A stretch of DNA of 64,000 nucleotides from Fischerella thermalis PCC 7521 (GTDB taxonomy: Bacteria; Cyanobacteriota; Cyanobacteriia; Cyanobacteriales; Nostocaceae): positions 1-64,000 of the forward strand of contig NZ_AJLL01000033.1 of NCBI RefSeq assembly GCF_000317225.1. The letters are read 5' to 3'. The notes beneath the pieces were generated by a model that saw only the letters and a list, made by a program, of their open reading frames with translations, was not told the origin of the DNA and ran no database searches. Numbering within the stretch: the first letter of the stretch is position 1; each line of letters opens with the position of its first letter. A program made the translations under genes and the position numbers. Of the stretch, positions 16,994-25,847 are shown one piece after another.

Positions 16994-18514
16994 ATGAATG
17001 AAGAACATGAGTCTAAAGTCAATGTTGATGAAATCATGCATAAAATTCGAGAAGAAGTGGTTAAGCGCCGGAATTATTCTCAATCGAAGCGTTTCACTTA
17101 TCAGTCATCAGTACCAAGTATTCAAAACCACCACAATGCAACTATAGAGCTTATCCAAGGTTTGCTTAAAAATGCACAATTAAGATCAGAAATTCGTACA
17201 AAATGGCCTGACAATCTTAACAAGTTTCCTTTTAAAATAAATAAAAATATACAGAAATTTATTTTAAAGTTACTGAATTTTATATTTAAAGATCAAAGAG
17301 AAGTAAACTATAACCTAATCAGAGCTTTACAAGAATCTGTCGCGCTAAATAGGCAGTTGATAGAGCAAATTGCAAGCTTAAGAATAGATCGGCGCTTAGT
17401 AGATATGGAAACTCAGTTAAAAAAAATGGATGAGCGCTTTGGAACTGTGTATAGTCGTGTTCCCAATATAGATGACAGTTTGAATAATATTGATAATTAC
17501 GTAAATAGTTGGATAAGTAGTTTTGAAAAGCAATTAAATGCTGTAACTAATCAAGAAAAGCAACTAGAAGATCACTTAAAAGCTACAGATACCCGCTTAC
17601 AGTGGATGGACGATCGCTTAAATAGAGTTGACACTCACCTGCAAGGAATCAATGAGCAGTTGAGCAATGTAAATTATCATATGCAAACAACAGACGAGCG
17701 TCTGCAACAAATGGACAATCGTCATCTTAGAAACGACAACTACCTCAAAAATGATTTAATTCAACAAAAACATCTATTGATGATGTTTTTGGAAGAAGCA
17801 AAACGCAGATTGCCAGAACCATTTGATCAACAACAACTGCGAACTTTCGTCAATGAAGAACAGCATTTACTAGACAGCTTATACACAGCTTTTGAAGACC
17901 GTTTTCGTGGTAGCCGTGAAGAAATCAAAAATCGTCTGACAACCTATATTCCTTATATTGAAAAAGCGATCGCAGCAACAGAAAATGCTGCAATTCTCGA
18001 TATCGGTTGTGGTCGGGGTGAGTGGTTAGAGTTATTAACTGAACGAGGGATGAAATCGTCTGGTGTCGATATCAACACTACGATGGTGCAGTATTGTCAG
18101 GAAAGGGGTTTAGATGTTGCTAAGGAAGATGGTCTGCTTTTCTTACGTAATATTGAAGCAAATTCCTTGGCAGGGTTGACAGCATTTCATGTGATCGAGC
18201 ATTTGTCATTACAGGAGTTTATCAGCCTCATTAATGAAGCATTACGGGTGATTCGTCCCGGTGGAATCGTCATCTTTGAGACACCCAACCCAGAAAACTT
18301 GATTGTCGGAGCTTGTAACTTTTATATAGACCCCACCCACCGTAACCCTATTCCACCACCAACAGCACAGTTTTTGTTAGAAAATCGTGGCTTCTCCCAC
18401 GTTCAAATTAATCGTCTGCACCCAATGACCGATAACCACGGTCTGGATAACCAATTCTTGAAAGATATCCTGCTAGGTTGCCAGGATTATGCAGTTATTG
18501 GATGGAAATCATAA
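16994..18514 (+). CDS. Coiled-coil SAM-dependent methyltransferase, candidate chain terminator
   Basis: A 506-residue protein in three parts: an N-terminal region with an amphipathic/hydrophobic stretch (residues 75-98), a long predicted coiled coil (about 105-275; repeated D-R-L pattern such as DTRLQWMDDRLNRVDTHLQ), and a C-terminal class I methyltransferase with the SAM motif ILDIGCGRGEWLELL (334-348) and IRPGGIVIFETPNPENL. Position next to an extended Wzt suggests that it methylates the non-reducing end of the polysaccharide. Coiled-coil length sets chain length in WbdD of E. coli O8/O9a; here the coil precedes the methyltransferase instead of following it, and no kinase domain is seen, so this is an analogy, not homology. 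Confidence 0.8.
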   Translation: MNEEHESKVNVDEIMHKIREEVVKRRNYSQSKRFTYQSSVPSIQNHHNATIELIQGLLKNAQLRSEIRTKWPDNLNKFPFKINKNIQKFILKLLNFIFKDQREVNYNLIRALQESVALNRQLIEQIASLRIDRRLVDMETQLKKMDERFGTVYSRVPNIDDSLNNIDNYVNSWISSFEKQLNAVTNQEKQLEDHLKATDTRLQWMDDRLNRVDTHLQGINEQLSNVNYHMQTTDERLQQMDNRHLRNDNYLKNDLIQQKHLLMMFLEEAKRRLPEPFDQQQLRTFVNEEQHLLDSLYTAFEDRFRGSREEIKNRLTTYIPYIEKAIAATENAAILDIGCGRGEWLELLTERGMKSSGVDINTTMVQYCQERGLDVAKEDGLLFLRNIEANSLAGLTAFHVIEHLSLQEFISLINEALRVIRPGGIVIFETPNPENLIVGACNFYIDPTHRNPIPPPTAQFLLENRGFSHVQINRLHPMTDNHGLDNQFLKDILLGCQDYAVIGWKS

Positions 18515-18527
18515 ATTGGGTGATGCA

Positions 18528-21500
18528 ATGAAAGTATTAATTTGCAACGAAAGATTTCTGTTCCGCTTTGGTCTTGATCGTGTCCTGATGTTAATTGGGA
18601 AGGGCATGGTAGAGCGAGGCAATGACGTCTACATGATGGGCTATTGGTGGGATGAACCAATAGTGAGTCAAATTGCCAAAAAATTCATCCCCGTTCCCCC
18701 ACCCACCGATGATTATGCCAACGCCAATGAGTCTACAACTAAGTGGTTAGAGAACCAATGGCACAATCTTTTTTCGGAGTCTGAAAAACCAGATTTGGTG
18801 ATTATTGGGGGATGGCCATTTTTTCAAGCACTAGAGTTTTTTTCTCAAGTTTGTCAGACCGTTATTTTTATTGATGCAGGTGCAGTACCGTTAGATGGTT
18901 TTGTTGGTCATCCTCTACTAATTCAGCAGAAACTGAGAAATTTCCGTCAGCGTTATTTACCCAAGGCAACAGCAATACTGCCAATTAGTGATTTTATAGC
19001 TAAATCACAGACAATAGTTGATCGCGGTAATAGTGATGGTATCCATACAGTTCTGCTTGGTGCTGACCATATGGAACTGTCCCTATGGCAAGCACATATG
19101 GTCAGTCAAAGTAGCGGCACAAATTTCTCCACATTGACAGCACTGAAGGAAACAGGACGTACATATATTCTAAATCTGGGGCGTTGGGAGCCAGGCTGCT
19201 ATAAGAATTCTGAAGCCTGTTTTGAGGTAATACGGGAGCTGGTGCAGCGACACCCACAAGTGACTTTGCTAGTCTTAGCAAATCCATCGGATATTAAGAT
19301 TCCAGAGGATCTCAAAGAATACATCAAACCGATTGGATTCCCAGATGATGCCGAACTACAGGAGATTATGAAAAATGTCGCCTTGGGAATTTCTGTATCG
19401 CTTTGGGAAGGTTTTAACCTGCCGCTTGCAGAAATGCAATGGTTGGGACGTCCAGCACTAGCGTTTAATCTTGCTGCCCATCCGGAGGTAGTTGTAAATC
19501 CCTGGTTCCTGTGCGCCGATGTTGCAGAGATGGCGGAAAAAGCGGGTTACGTTTTGACAGGACAAATTCCTAATGAAGTCATATCCGCAGATAATTACAA
19601 CAAGTTTCGGGAAAATTTCCGTTGGGAAAAAGTAATTCAAACCTACTGTGATTATTTTGAGAATGCATTAAAAGCAAGCCGAGATACTACTCCCATCTTG
19701 ATTGTTGATGTTACTAATAGCTGCCGTGACCCCGGCAATTCTGGTGTAATTAGGGTTACTCGTCAACTTTGCCGTACACTACAAAAATACTGCGATCCGG
19801 TATTTGTTGTTTGGGACTGGACAACAGAGCAATACGTGTTACCTTCCCAGGATGGTTACTTGCAGCTAGGTCAGTTTAACGGACCCAAACTACCAACTTA
19901 TGCAGAGGCAGTTTTGGCTCGTGGAACAATATCCCTGGATGAATTTCTAGCACTTGATCCACAAGCGCGAAATCGTCCAGCATTACTTTTTTTCCCAGAA
20001 ACTGTTTTAGACGGACATAGCACAAAAGCTTTTGCTTACGCCCAAAAGCAACAGTGGAAAACAGCGGCTATCCTCCACGATTTGATTCCGGTAATGTATC
20101 CGCAATGGTGCAGTCCCACGGTGAACGAACTGTTTCCTCCATATTTGGAAATGCTGTCGAGTGTCGATGTAATTATTCCAGTTTCGGATTTTTCTGCAAG
20201 AAGCATTCAGGATTATTGTCATCGAAAGAACATCAAGCACGGTAAGATAAGTACTACATTACTGCCAGGGGAATTCGGTCAAGCAGCCCGCAATGTGAAA
20301 ATGCCCAAGGAGCAATCTCCTCAAGTGCATATGCTGTGCGTTTCTACCCTGGAACCGCGCAAAAATCACCGCACATTGCTAGAAGCTTGTAAAATTTTAG
20401 CGCAGCATTATCCTCAACTGAATTGGCGTTTGACTCTTGTTGGTAACCGCTATGAAGGCGCACCACAGATTTACGAAGCTGTCCAAAAGGCATCAGCCGA
20501 AGATCCACGTATTCAGTGGTTGGGAATTGTAGATGATGCCAGATTGCATCAGTTGTATGAGGAATCGACCTTTACTATCTACAGTTCCCTAATCGAAGGT
20601 TTCGGAATGCCAGTATTAGAAAGCATTTGGCATGGACGACCTTGCCTGTGCCATAACCAAGGTGTGATGGCAGAATTAGCAGCAGGAGGCGGCTGTTTAG
20701 TAGTAGATATGACCGACGCTCAGGCTTTAGCTCAAGCAATTTACAACTTGTCGTGCGATCGCACCTTGCTTGCCGAATTATTTCAAGCAGCAATTGACCG
20801 CACACTCAAAACTTGGGAAGATTACGCCCAGGAAGTATTGACTGCTTTAGGTCTGGAGGAGACATACGCTATGGTTGTGAATGCGACAATGACCCAGAAC
20901 CTAGAAATCATTCGTTATGAGGATCTGCTTTACCAGAACTGCCTGCTTGAGCGTTGGCAGATGCATGATTCAGAGCGTATGGCATTAGCTGGATTGTTGG
21001 CCCGGCATCAGCCACGATGCAGTGTTGAAATTGGTACGTATTATGGCGGTAGCCTATCACTGATAGCACAGTACTCTGAAATGGTGTTTTCGATTGATAT
21101 CGATCCAGAGGTAATTTCACGAGTTCCGGCAATAGAAAACGTTAGCTTTTTGACTGGGGCGTCAACGACTCTGCTACCATTGCTATTTCAGGCACTTGAT
21201 GAAGCTGATATCCCAATAGATTTTGTACTGATCGATGGCGATCATTCTGCTGAAGGCGTGCGCAGAGACATAGAAATTATTTTGACGTATGTGCCCAAAC
21301 GACCGCTGTTCGTGATGATGCATGACTCATTCAACCCAGAGTGTCGACGCGGAATGATGAGTGCGAGATGGCAAGATTCGCCCTATGTAATTTGGGTAGA
21401 TATAGATTTTGTGCCGGGACGTATTATTGAAGGCGAAAATAATTTGGCGAAAGGAGAAATGTGGGGAGGTTTAGCACTGGCTCTACTTTCTCCGACACCA

Positions 21501-21575
21501 CGTCAAGGCGACCTCACCTTTGGGGCCTCAGCGAATGAATTTTATGAAGTATCCCTGAAAAATTCACGGCATTGA
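18528..21575 (+). CDS. Three-domain glycosyltransferase-glycosyltransferase-methyltransferase
   Basis: A 1015-residue fusion. Residues ~1-380: GT4-like domain (MKVLICNERFLFRFGLDRVL; ILNLGRWEPGCYKN; SLWEGFNLPLAEMQWLGRP). Residues ~385-775: a second GT4 domain (ILIVDVTNSCRDPGNSG; LCVSTLEPRKNHRTLLEAC; SLIEGFGMPVLESIWHGRP). Residues ~795-1015: a class I methyltransferase of the CmcI-like type (VEIGTYYGGSLSLIAQY; FVLIDGDHSAEGVRRDIE; FVMMHDS). It probably adds two sugars to the chain and methylates one. The frame is open to 18489, overlapping the upstream gene, but ATG at 18528 gives the proper N-terminus and lies 13 bp after the preceding stop. Sugar specificity cannot be read from sequence. Confidence 0.88.
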   Translation: MKVLICNERFLFRFGLDRVLMLIGKGMVERGNDVYMMGYWWDEPIVSQIAKKFIPVPPPTDDYANANESTTKWLENQWHNLFSESEKPDLVIIGGWPFFQALEFFSQVCQTVIFIDAGAVPLDGFVGHPLLIQQKLRNFRQRYLPKATAILPISDFIAKSQTIVDRGNSDGIHTVLLGADHMELSLWQAHMVSQSSGTNFSTLTALKETGRTYILNLGRWEPGCYKNSEACFEVIRELVQRHPQVTLLVLANPSDIKIPEDLKEYIKPIGFPDDAELQEIMKNVALGISVSLWEGFNLPLAEMQWLGRPALAFNLAAHPEVVVNPWFLCADVAEMAEKAGYVLTGQIPNEVISADNYNKFRENFRWEKVIQTYCDYFENALKASRDTTPILIVDVTNSCRDPGNSGVIRVTRQLCRTLQKYCDPVFVVWDWTTEQYVLPSQDGYLQLGQFNGPKLPTYAEAVLARGTISLDEFLALDPQARNRPALLFFPETVLDGHSTKAFAYAQKQQWKTAAILHDLIPVMYPQWCSPTVNELFPPYLEMLSSVDVIIPVSDFSARSIQDYCHRKNIKHGKISTTLLPGEFGQAARNVKMPKEQSPQVHMLCVSTLEPRKNHRTLLEACKILAQHYPQLNWRLTLVGNRYEGAPQIYEAVQKASAEDPRIQWLGIVDDARLHQLYEESTFTIYSSLIEGFGMPVLESIWHGRPCLCHNQGVMAELAAGGGCLVVDMTDAQALAQAIYNLSCDRTLLAELFQAAIDRTLKTWEDYAQEVLTALGLEETYAMVVNATMTQNLEIIRYEDLLYQNCLLERWQMHDSERMALAGLLARHQPRCSVEIGTYYGGSLSLIAQYSEMVFSIDIDPEVISRVPAIENVSFLTGASTTLLPLLFQALDEADIPIDFVLIDGDHSAEGVRRDIEIILTYVPKRPLFVMMHDSFNPECRRGMMSARWQDSPYVIWVDIDFVPGRIIEGENNLAKGEMWGGLALALLSPTPRQGDLTFGASANEFYEVSLKNSRH

Positions 21576-21597
21576 CATTATTTTTATGTGAGTATAT

Positions 21598-23283
21598 ATG
21601 CTTAAAACAATACTCGTTTGTACTAATTTTTACCCGCCTTTTTTCATTGGCGGCGCAGAGATTATTGCCCACCATCAGGCATGTCTTTTGAAAAAGTTAG
21701 GTTATGAAGTGGTTGTATTCTGCGGTAAGCACGATGATAGCCTTCGTCAATATTCACTAATCAGGGAAACTTATGATGGAATTATCATCTTCCGTACTAT
21801 TTTACACACGCCAAACTATCAGATAGGTGAAAATTTTCACAATTCTGCTGTCGACGATTTATTTGATGGGGTTGTCGAGGAAGTTCGACCAGACGTAGTC
21901 CACTTTCACAATATTATTTGTCTATCGTTGGGCATTATATATCGAGCGCGCCAGCGTGGTATTCGGACTGTACTTACCTTGCATGACTATTGGGGATTTT
22001 GTTATAAAAATACCCTGCTCAAGGAACAAGAGCAAGTTTGTGGTGACTTCTCAAAATGCAGAGAGTGTTTACCAGACTTAACAGATAGTCGAGGGCAGCT
22101 GCTACACATCCGAATGCGTCAAGATTACATTGCCTTGCAACTTGCCAAGGTTGATCGGTTTATCTCGCCGAGTTCTTATCTAGCATCCACCTACGTCAAA
22201 GCTGGAATACCAGCCCACAAGATTAGCATCATCTCCAACGGTGTGAATGTTGAACGCTTTTCGCGAGTAGTGAAAGTCCCGACAAAAGGACCAATGCGCT
22301 TCACCTTCATCGGACACCTCGGTTTCCATAAAGGTGTTCATGTACTGATCAAAGCAATGGAATTGCTGCGCAAACGAGGCTACCTTGGCAATCTGTGCAT
22401 GGTAAACATCGTCGGTAGCGGTGAGATGGCAGACCAGGTGGCAAAATTCGTCAAGGAAAACCGCCTTGATTTTGCTGTGAAGTTATGGGGAAAAGTCGAT
22501 CACTCTCAAATTGAGACTGTTTACGAATGTACCGATGTTTTAGTCACACCGTCAATCTGGCCGGAAAACGAGCCAGTAACTATTCTGGAAGCGATGGCTG
22601 CGGGTATCCCAGTCTTAGCTTCCGCCCTTGGTGGCAATCTGGAACTTGTGAGAAAAGGTGTTACAGGTTATTTGTTTGAGTCTGGTAACGCCCAAATGTT
22701 GGCTGAAAAAATGGTAGAGATGGCTCAGAACCGCAACCATATAGAAATAATGGGTCGTAATGCACATGAGCAGGTAGCAGAGGATACGCTCAACAACTAT
22801 GTGCAGCATATTGTAAAGGTTTATCAGAATAAAGAGACAACGATGACGCCAGGAAGCGATCGCATCATCCTATGCAGTGGCGATAATCTATCACCAGAGT
22901 GCGCTTTTGTCATTGACCAATTCTACCAGCACGACGGTAATAAACGCTATCGGTTTGTGATGAGTGATTGGATCGAACCTGAAGATTGGCAGAACGTAGA
23001 ACTTGTTTGGGTTGTTGATTATAATGGCAAAGAGCGAGATTTAATTGAGGGTATGAGGCAGGGGCGATCGCTATTGGTTCCCCAACTAAATCAAAAACTT
23101 GTTGAATTGTGCCGCAATGAACAGTGCGGCTTATTTTATGCTGACGAAATAGAAGCAGAAGTTTGCCTCCAGTATCTTATCGATAGACCGTCTGTTTTAG
23201 CTGCCCTTGGTCGGAATGCTAAAAGTGCCTTTGAAAAGGGCATGACTAATTTATCAATTGCTGTAGGCAGGCTAGGCAAGTGA
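21598..23283 (+). CDS. GT4 glycosyltransferase with a second partial domain
   Basis: A 561-residue retaining glycosyltransferase. The N-terminal GT4 fold (about 1-410) has KTILVCTNFYPPFFIGGAE, the GT-B linker region with ISIISNGVNVERF, FTFIGHLGFHKGVHVLIKAM and the donor-site motif PSIWPENEPVTILEAMAAGIPVLAS. The last ~140 residues (RIILCSGDNLSPECAFVIDQFY ... LGRNAKSAFEKGMT) resemble the C-terminal half of another glycosyltransferase, without its donor-binding motif. It sits 22 bp after the three-domain gene and is probably co-transcribed with it. The upstream sequence has no strong ribosome-binding site. Confidence 0.88.
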   Translation: MLKTILVCTNFYPPFFIGGAEIIAHHQACLLKKLGYEVVVFCGKHDDSLRQYSLIRETYDGIIIFRTILHTPNYQIGENFHNSAVDDLFDGVVEEVRPDVVHFHNIICLSLGIIYRARQRGIRTVLTLHDYWGFCYKNTLLKEQEQVCGDFSKCRECLPDLTDSRGQLLHIRMRQDYIALQLAKVDRFISPSSYLASTYVKAGIPAHKISIISNGVNVERFSRVVKVPTKGPMRFTFIGHLGFHKGVHVLIKAMELLRKRGYLGNLCMVNIVGSGEMADQVAKFVKENRLDFAVKLWGKVDHSQIETVYECTDVLVTPSIWPENEPVTILEAMAAGIPVLASALGGNLELVRKGVTGYLFESGNAQMLAEKMVEMAQNRNHIEIMGRNAHEQVAEDTLNNYVQHIVKVYQNKETTMTPGSDRIILCSGDNLSPECAFVIDQFYQHDGNKRYRFVMSDWIEPEDWQNVELVWVVDYNGKERDLIEGMRQGRSLLVPQLNQKLVELCRNEQCGLFYADEIEAEVCLQYLIDRPSVLAALGRNAKSAFEKGMTNLSIAVGRLGK

Positions 23284-23440
23284 TGGAAATATGGTGGATA
23301 AAGCTGAAGCAAAAATTAGACTTGGTTTAATGGTAAAAATGCAAATTCTCTAGAAATTCCTGTATGCGTCTCGCAGGCTTGAGCTTTATTATAATCGGGG
23401 TCATATTAGTAGTCTGGCAAAAATAAAATAAGTTACAGCC

Positions 23441-24406
23441 GTGACCAAAAAAGCCCTTATCACCGGATTAACCGGACAAGATGGTTCTTATCTCGCCGAA
23501 CTCCTTTTAGAAAAAGGCTACCAAGTATTCGGCTTAGTCCGCCGTTCTAGCACGAGTAATCTAGAACGTATTAGTCATCTGTCTAACAAGATCCAAATTG
23601 TATCTGGTGACTTGTTAGATCAGTCTTCCTTGATGGATGTAGTGACTGAGTGTCAACCAGATGAGATATATAACCTTGCATCCCAAAGTTACGTTCCCTT
23701 GTCTTGGACACAACCAGCACTGACTGCGGAATACACTGCTTTGGGGGTGTCGCGCCTGCTAGAAGCGATCCGGCGCTGTAAACCTGATGCTAAATTTTAC
23801 CAAGCTTCCAGTAGCGAAGTTTTTGGGCAACCGGATGAGTCACCCCAAACCGAACGTACTGCGTTTCGTCCACGCAATCCTTATGGTGTTGCTAAGGCTT
23901 ATGCGCATTGGATGACGGTGAACTATCGGCAAAAGTACAATCTTTTTGGTTGCTGTGGTATCACTTACACCCATGAATCTCCCCGTCGCGGTACAGAGTT
24001 TGTATTTCGTAAAGTTACCCATACTGCGGCTATGATTAAACTAGGTTTAGCCCAAGAGTTAAAACTTGGTAATTTAGATGCACGCCGTGACTGGTGCTAT
24101 GCCAAAGATGCAGTACATGCAATGTGGTTGATGTTACAGCAAAGTAGAGCAGATGACTACATTATTGCTAGTGGTGAAACTCATTCGGTGCGAGAACTGG
24201 TAGAATGTGCCTTTAACTATTTAGATTTGAACTGGGAAGATTATGTATCTGTTGATCCTGCATTCTACCGTCCTGATGAGCCTATAGAACTAGTCGGTTG
24301 TGTTTATAAAATTAAAGCAGAATTAGGTTGGAAGCCACAGTATTCCTTTGAACAAATGGTACAGCTAATGGTTGATCATGATTTGAAAGAATTAAGTAAC
24401 AGGTAA
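23441..24406 (+). CDS. gmd: GDP-mannose 4,6-dehydratase
   Basis: Converts GDP-D-mannose to GDP-4-keto-6-deoxy-D-mannose, precursor of GDP-rhamnose, GDP-fucose or related deoxysugars for the polysaccharide made by this cluster. A 321-residue short-chain dehydrogenase/reductase with NAD(P)-binding ALITGLTGQDGSYLAELL, catalytic SSSEVFG and YGVAKAYAH, and the GMD signature THESPRRG (usually NHESPRRG). Start is GTG at 23441, giving TKKALITGLTGQDG. No reductase or fucose synthase gene is adjacent, so the final nucleotide sugar is not determined by this locus alone. Confidence 0.94.
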   Translation: MTKKALITGLTGQDGSYLAELLLEKGYQVFGLVRRSSTSNLERISHLSNKIQIVSGDLLDQSSLMDVVTECQPDEIYNLASQSYVPLSWTQPALTAEYTALGVSRLLEAIRRCKPDAKFYQASSSEVFGQPDESPQTERTAFRPRNPYGVAKAYAHWMTVNYRQKYNLFGCCGITYTHESPRRGTEFVFRKVTHTAAMIKLGLAQELKLGNLDARRDWCYAKDAVHAMWLMLQQSRADDYIIASGETHSVRELVECAFNYLDLNWEDYVSVDPAFYRPDEPIELVGCVYKIKAELGWKPQYSFEQMVQLMVDHDLKELSNR

Positions 24407-24521
24407 TAGTTTTATAAATTTAATTTTGTCTTGCAGCTACTGTTTTAATGTATCAGTTTGCTGCTTTATCATCTATGCTATGTATTTATCTGTGTGTATC
24501 TGTGGATAATAGGAGAAAAAT

Positions 24522-25829
24522 ATGGACTTAAAACCTGGAATTGCCAACAATACCACTAGCCATGATTTTGGTGTAAATATTTCAGGTTATGTTAACAGTG
24601 AATTTGGACTTGGTGAAGGAGTTAGAGGAACTATTAGAGCTGTTGAGGCGGTTGGAATTCCTTTTGTGATTAATAATTGTACTTTTAATACAATGCATAG
24701 GAAGATGGATTCTTCCTACACAGATTTTTCTGATGAAAATCCTTATCCGATAAATATTATTCAGGTGAATGTGGATATGATTAATACTTTCATCAGTTCT
24801 GCTAGTCCTGAATATTTTAAAGACAAGTATAATATTGGCTTTTGGGCTTGGGAATTACCAGAATTTCCCAAAGAATGGTTGTCTGCGTTTAATCTTTTTC
24901 ATGAAATATGGACTCCTAGCGCTTATTGTGTGGATGCGATCGCACCTGTATCTCCTATTCCAGTATTAAAGGTTATGCACAGCATCTCGCTTCCTGAACC
25001 TGCAATCACTAAACAATCATTAGGCTTAGCAGACAATAAATTTATTTTTCTATTTATATTTGATTTTTGTAGTGTTTTTGAACGTAAAAATCCTGCGGCA
25101 GTTATTGAAGCATTCAAACAAGCTTTTGGTAAAGATAATGAAAATGTTTTACTAGTACTTAAATTTTCTAATGCCAATTACTTTCCCGAAAAATGCCAAC
25201 AGCTCCTAAATTTAGTTGAAGATTTTAGCAATATTAAATTAATTGATAATTATTTACTCAAAGAAGAACTTAATGCTCTAATTTACCATTGTGATTGTTA
25301 TATATCTTTACATCGTGCAGAAGGTTTTGGCTTAACAATGGCAGAGGCCATGTTTTATGGTAAACCAGTGATCGCAACTGCTTATTCAGCCAATCTTGAG
25401 TTTATGAATATTAATAATAGCTTTCTGGTCAAATACTCTGTAGTGAAGATTACTGAAGATCATGGTCCTTACAAAAAAGGTAATTTCTGGGCAGAACCAG
25501 ATATTGACCATGCTGCATATTTAATGCAGTATGTGTTTAATAATTATGAAGACGCTAAACAAATTGCTAAAAAAGCATCTGAGCAGATCAAGTCTGTGTT
25601 AAGTCCAAAAGTAATTGGAGAAAAGATCAAAAATAGATTAGCTCATGTAATGCAGAGGCGTCAGTATTCCTCAAATATTGATAATCTTTATACAGAACTG
25701 CAATATCAAACTGTAGAAATTCAAAGATTGCAAAACTTAGTTGCAACTATGGAAACGAGTAAGTTTTGGCATTTGCGTAATCAGTGGTTGAAATTGAAAA
25801 AAATATATTCTTTGCGAAGTACTAATTAA
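24522..25829 (+). CDS. GT4 family glycosyltransferase
   Basis: A 435-residue glycosyltransferase beginning with a family N-terminus (FGVNISGYVNSEFGLGEGVRGTIRAVEAVGIPFVINN) seen in polysaccharide clusters. The middle has FIFLFIFDFCSVFERKNPAAVIEAF, and the nucleotide-sugar site is CDCYISLHRAEGFGLTMAEAMFYGKPVIATAYSANLEFM. A short coiled coil (LYTELQYQTVEIQRLQNLVATME) closes the protein. A good AGGAGAAAA ribosome-binding site precedes the ATG. A dispersed ATCTGTGTGTATCTGTGG repeat lies in the leader (24488-24505). Confidence 0.88.
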   Translation: MDLKPGIANNTTSHDFGVNISGYVNSEFGLGEGVRGTIRAVEAVGIPFVINNCTFNTMHRKMDSSYTDFSDENPYPINIIQVNVDMINTFISSASPEYFKDKYNIGFWAWELPEFPKEWLSAFNLFHEIWTPSAYCVDAIAPVSPIPVLKVMHSISLPEPAITKQSLGLADNKFIFLFIFDFCSVFERKNPAAVIEAFKQAFGKDNENVLLVLKFSNANYFPEKCQQLLNLVEDFSNIKLIDNYLLKEELNALIYHCDCYISLHRAEGFGLTMAEAMFYGKPVIATAYSANLEFMNINNSFLVKYSVVKITEDHGPYKKGNFWAEPDIDHAAYLMQYVFNNYEDAKQIAKKASEQIKSVLSPKVIGEKIKNRLAHVMQRRQYSSNIDNLYTELQYQTVEIQRLQNLVATMETSKFWHLRNQWLKLKKIYSLRSTN

Positions 25830-25847
25830 TGTATAACACCAATATTT

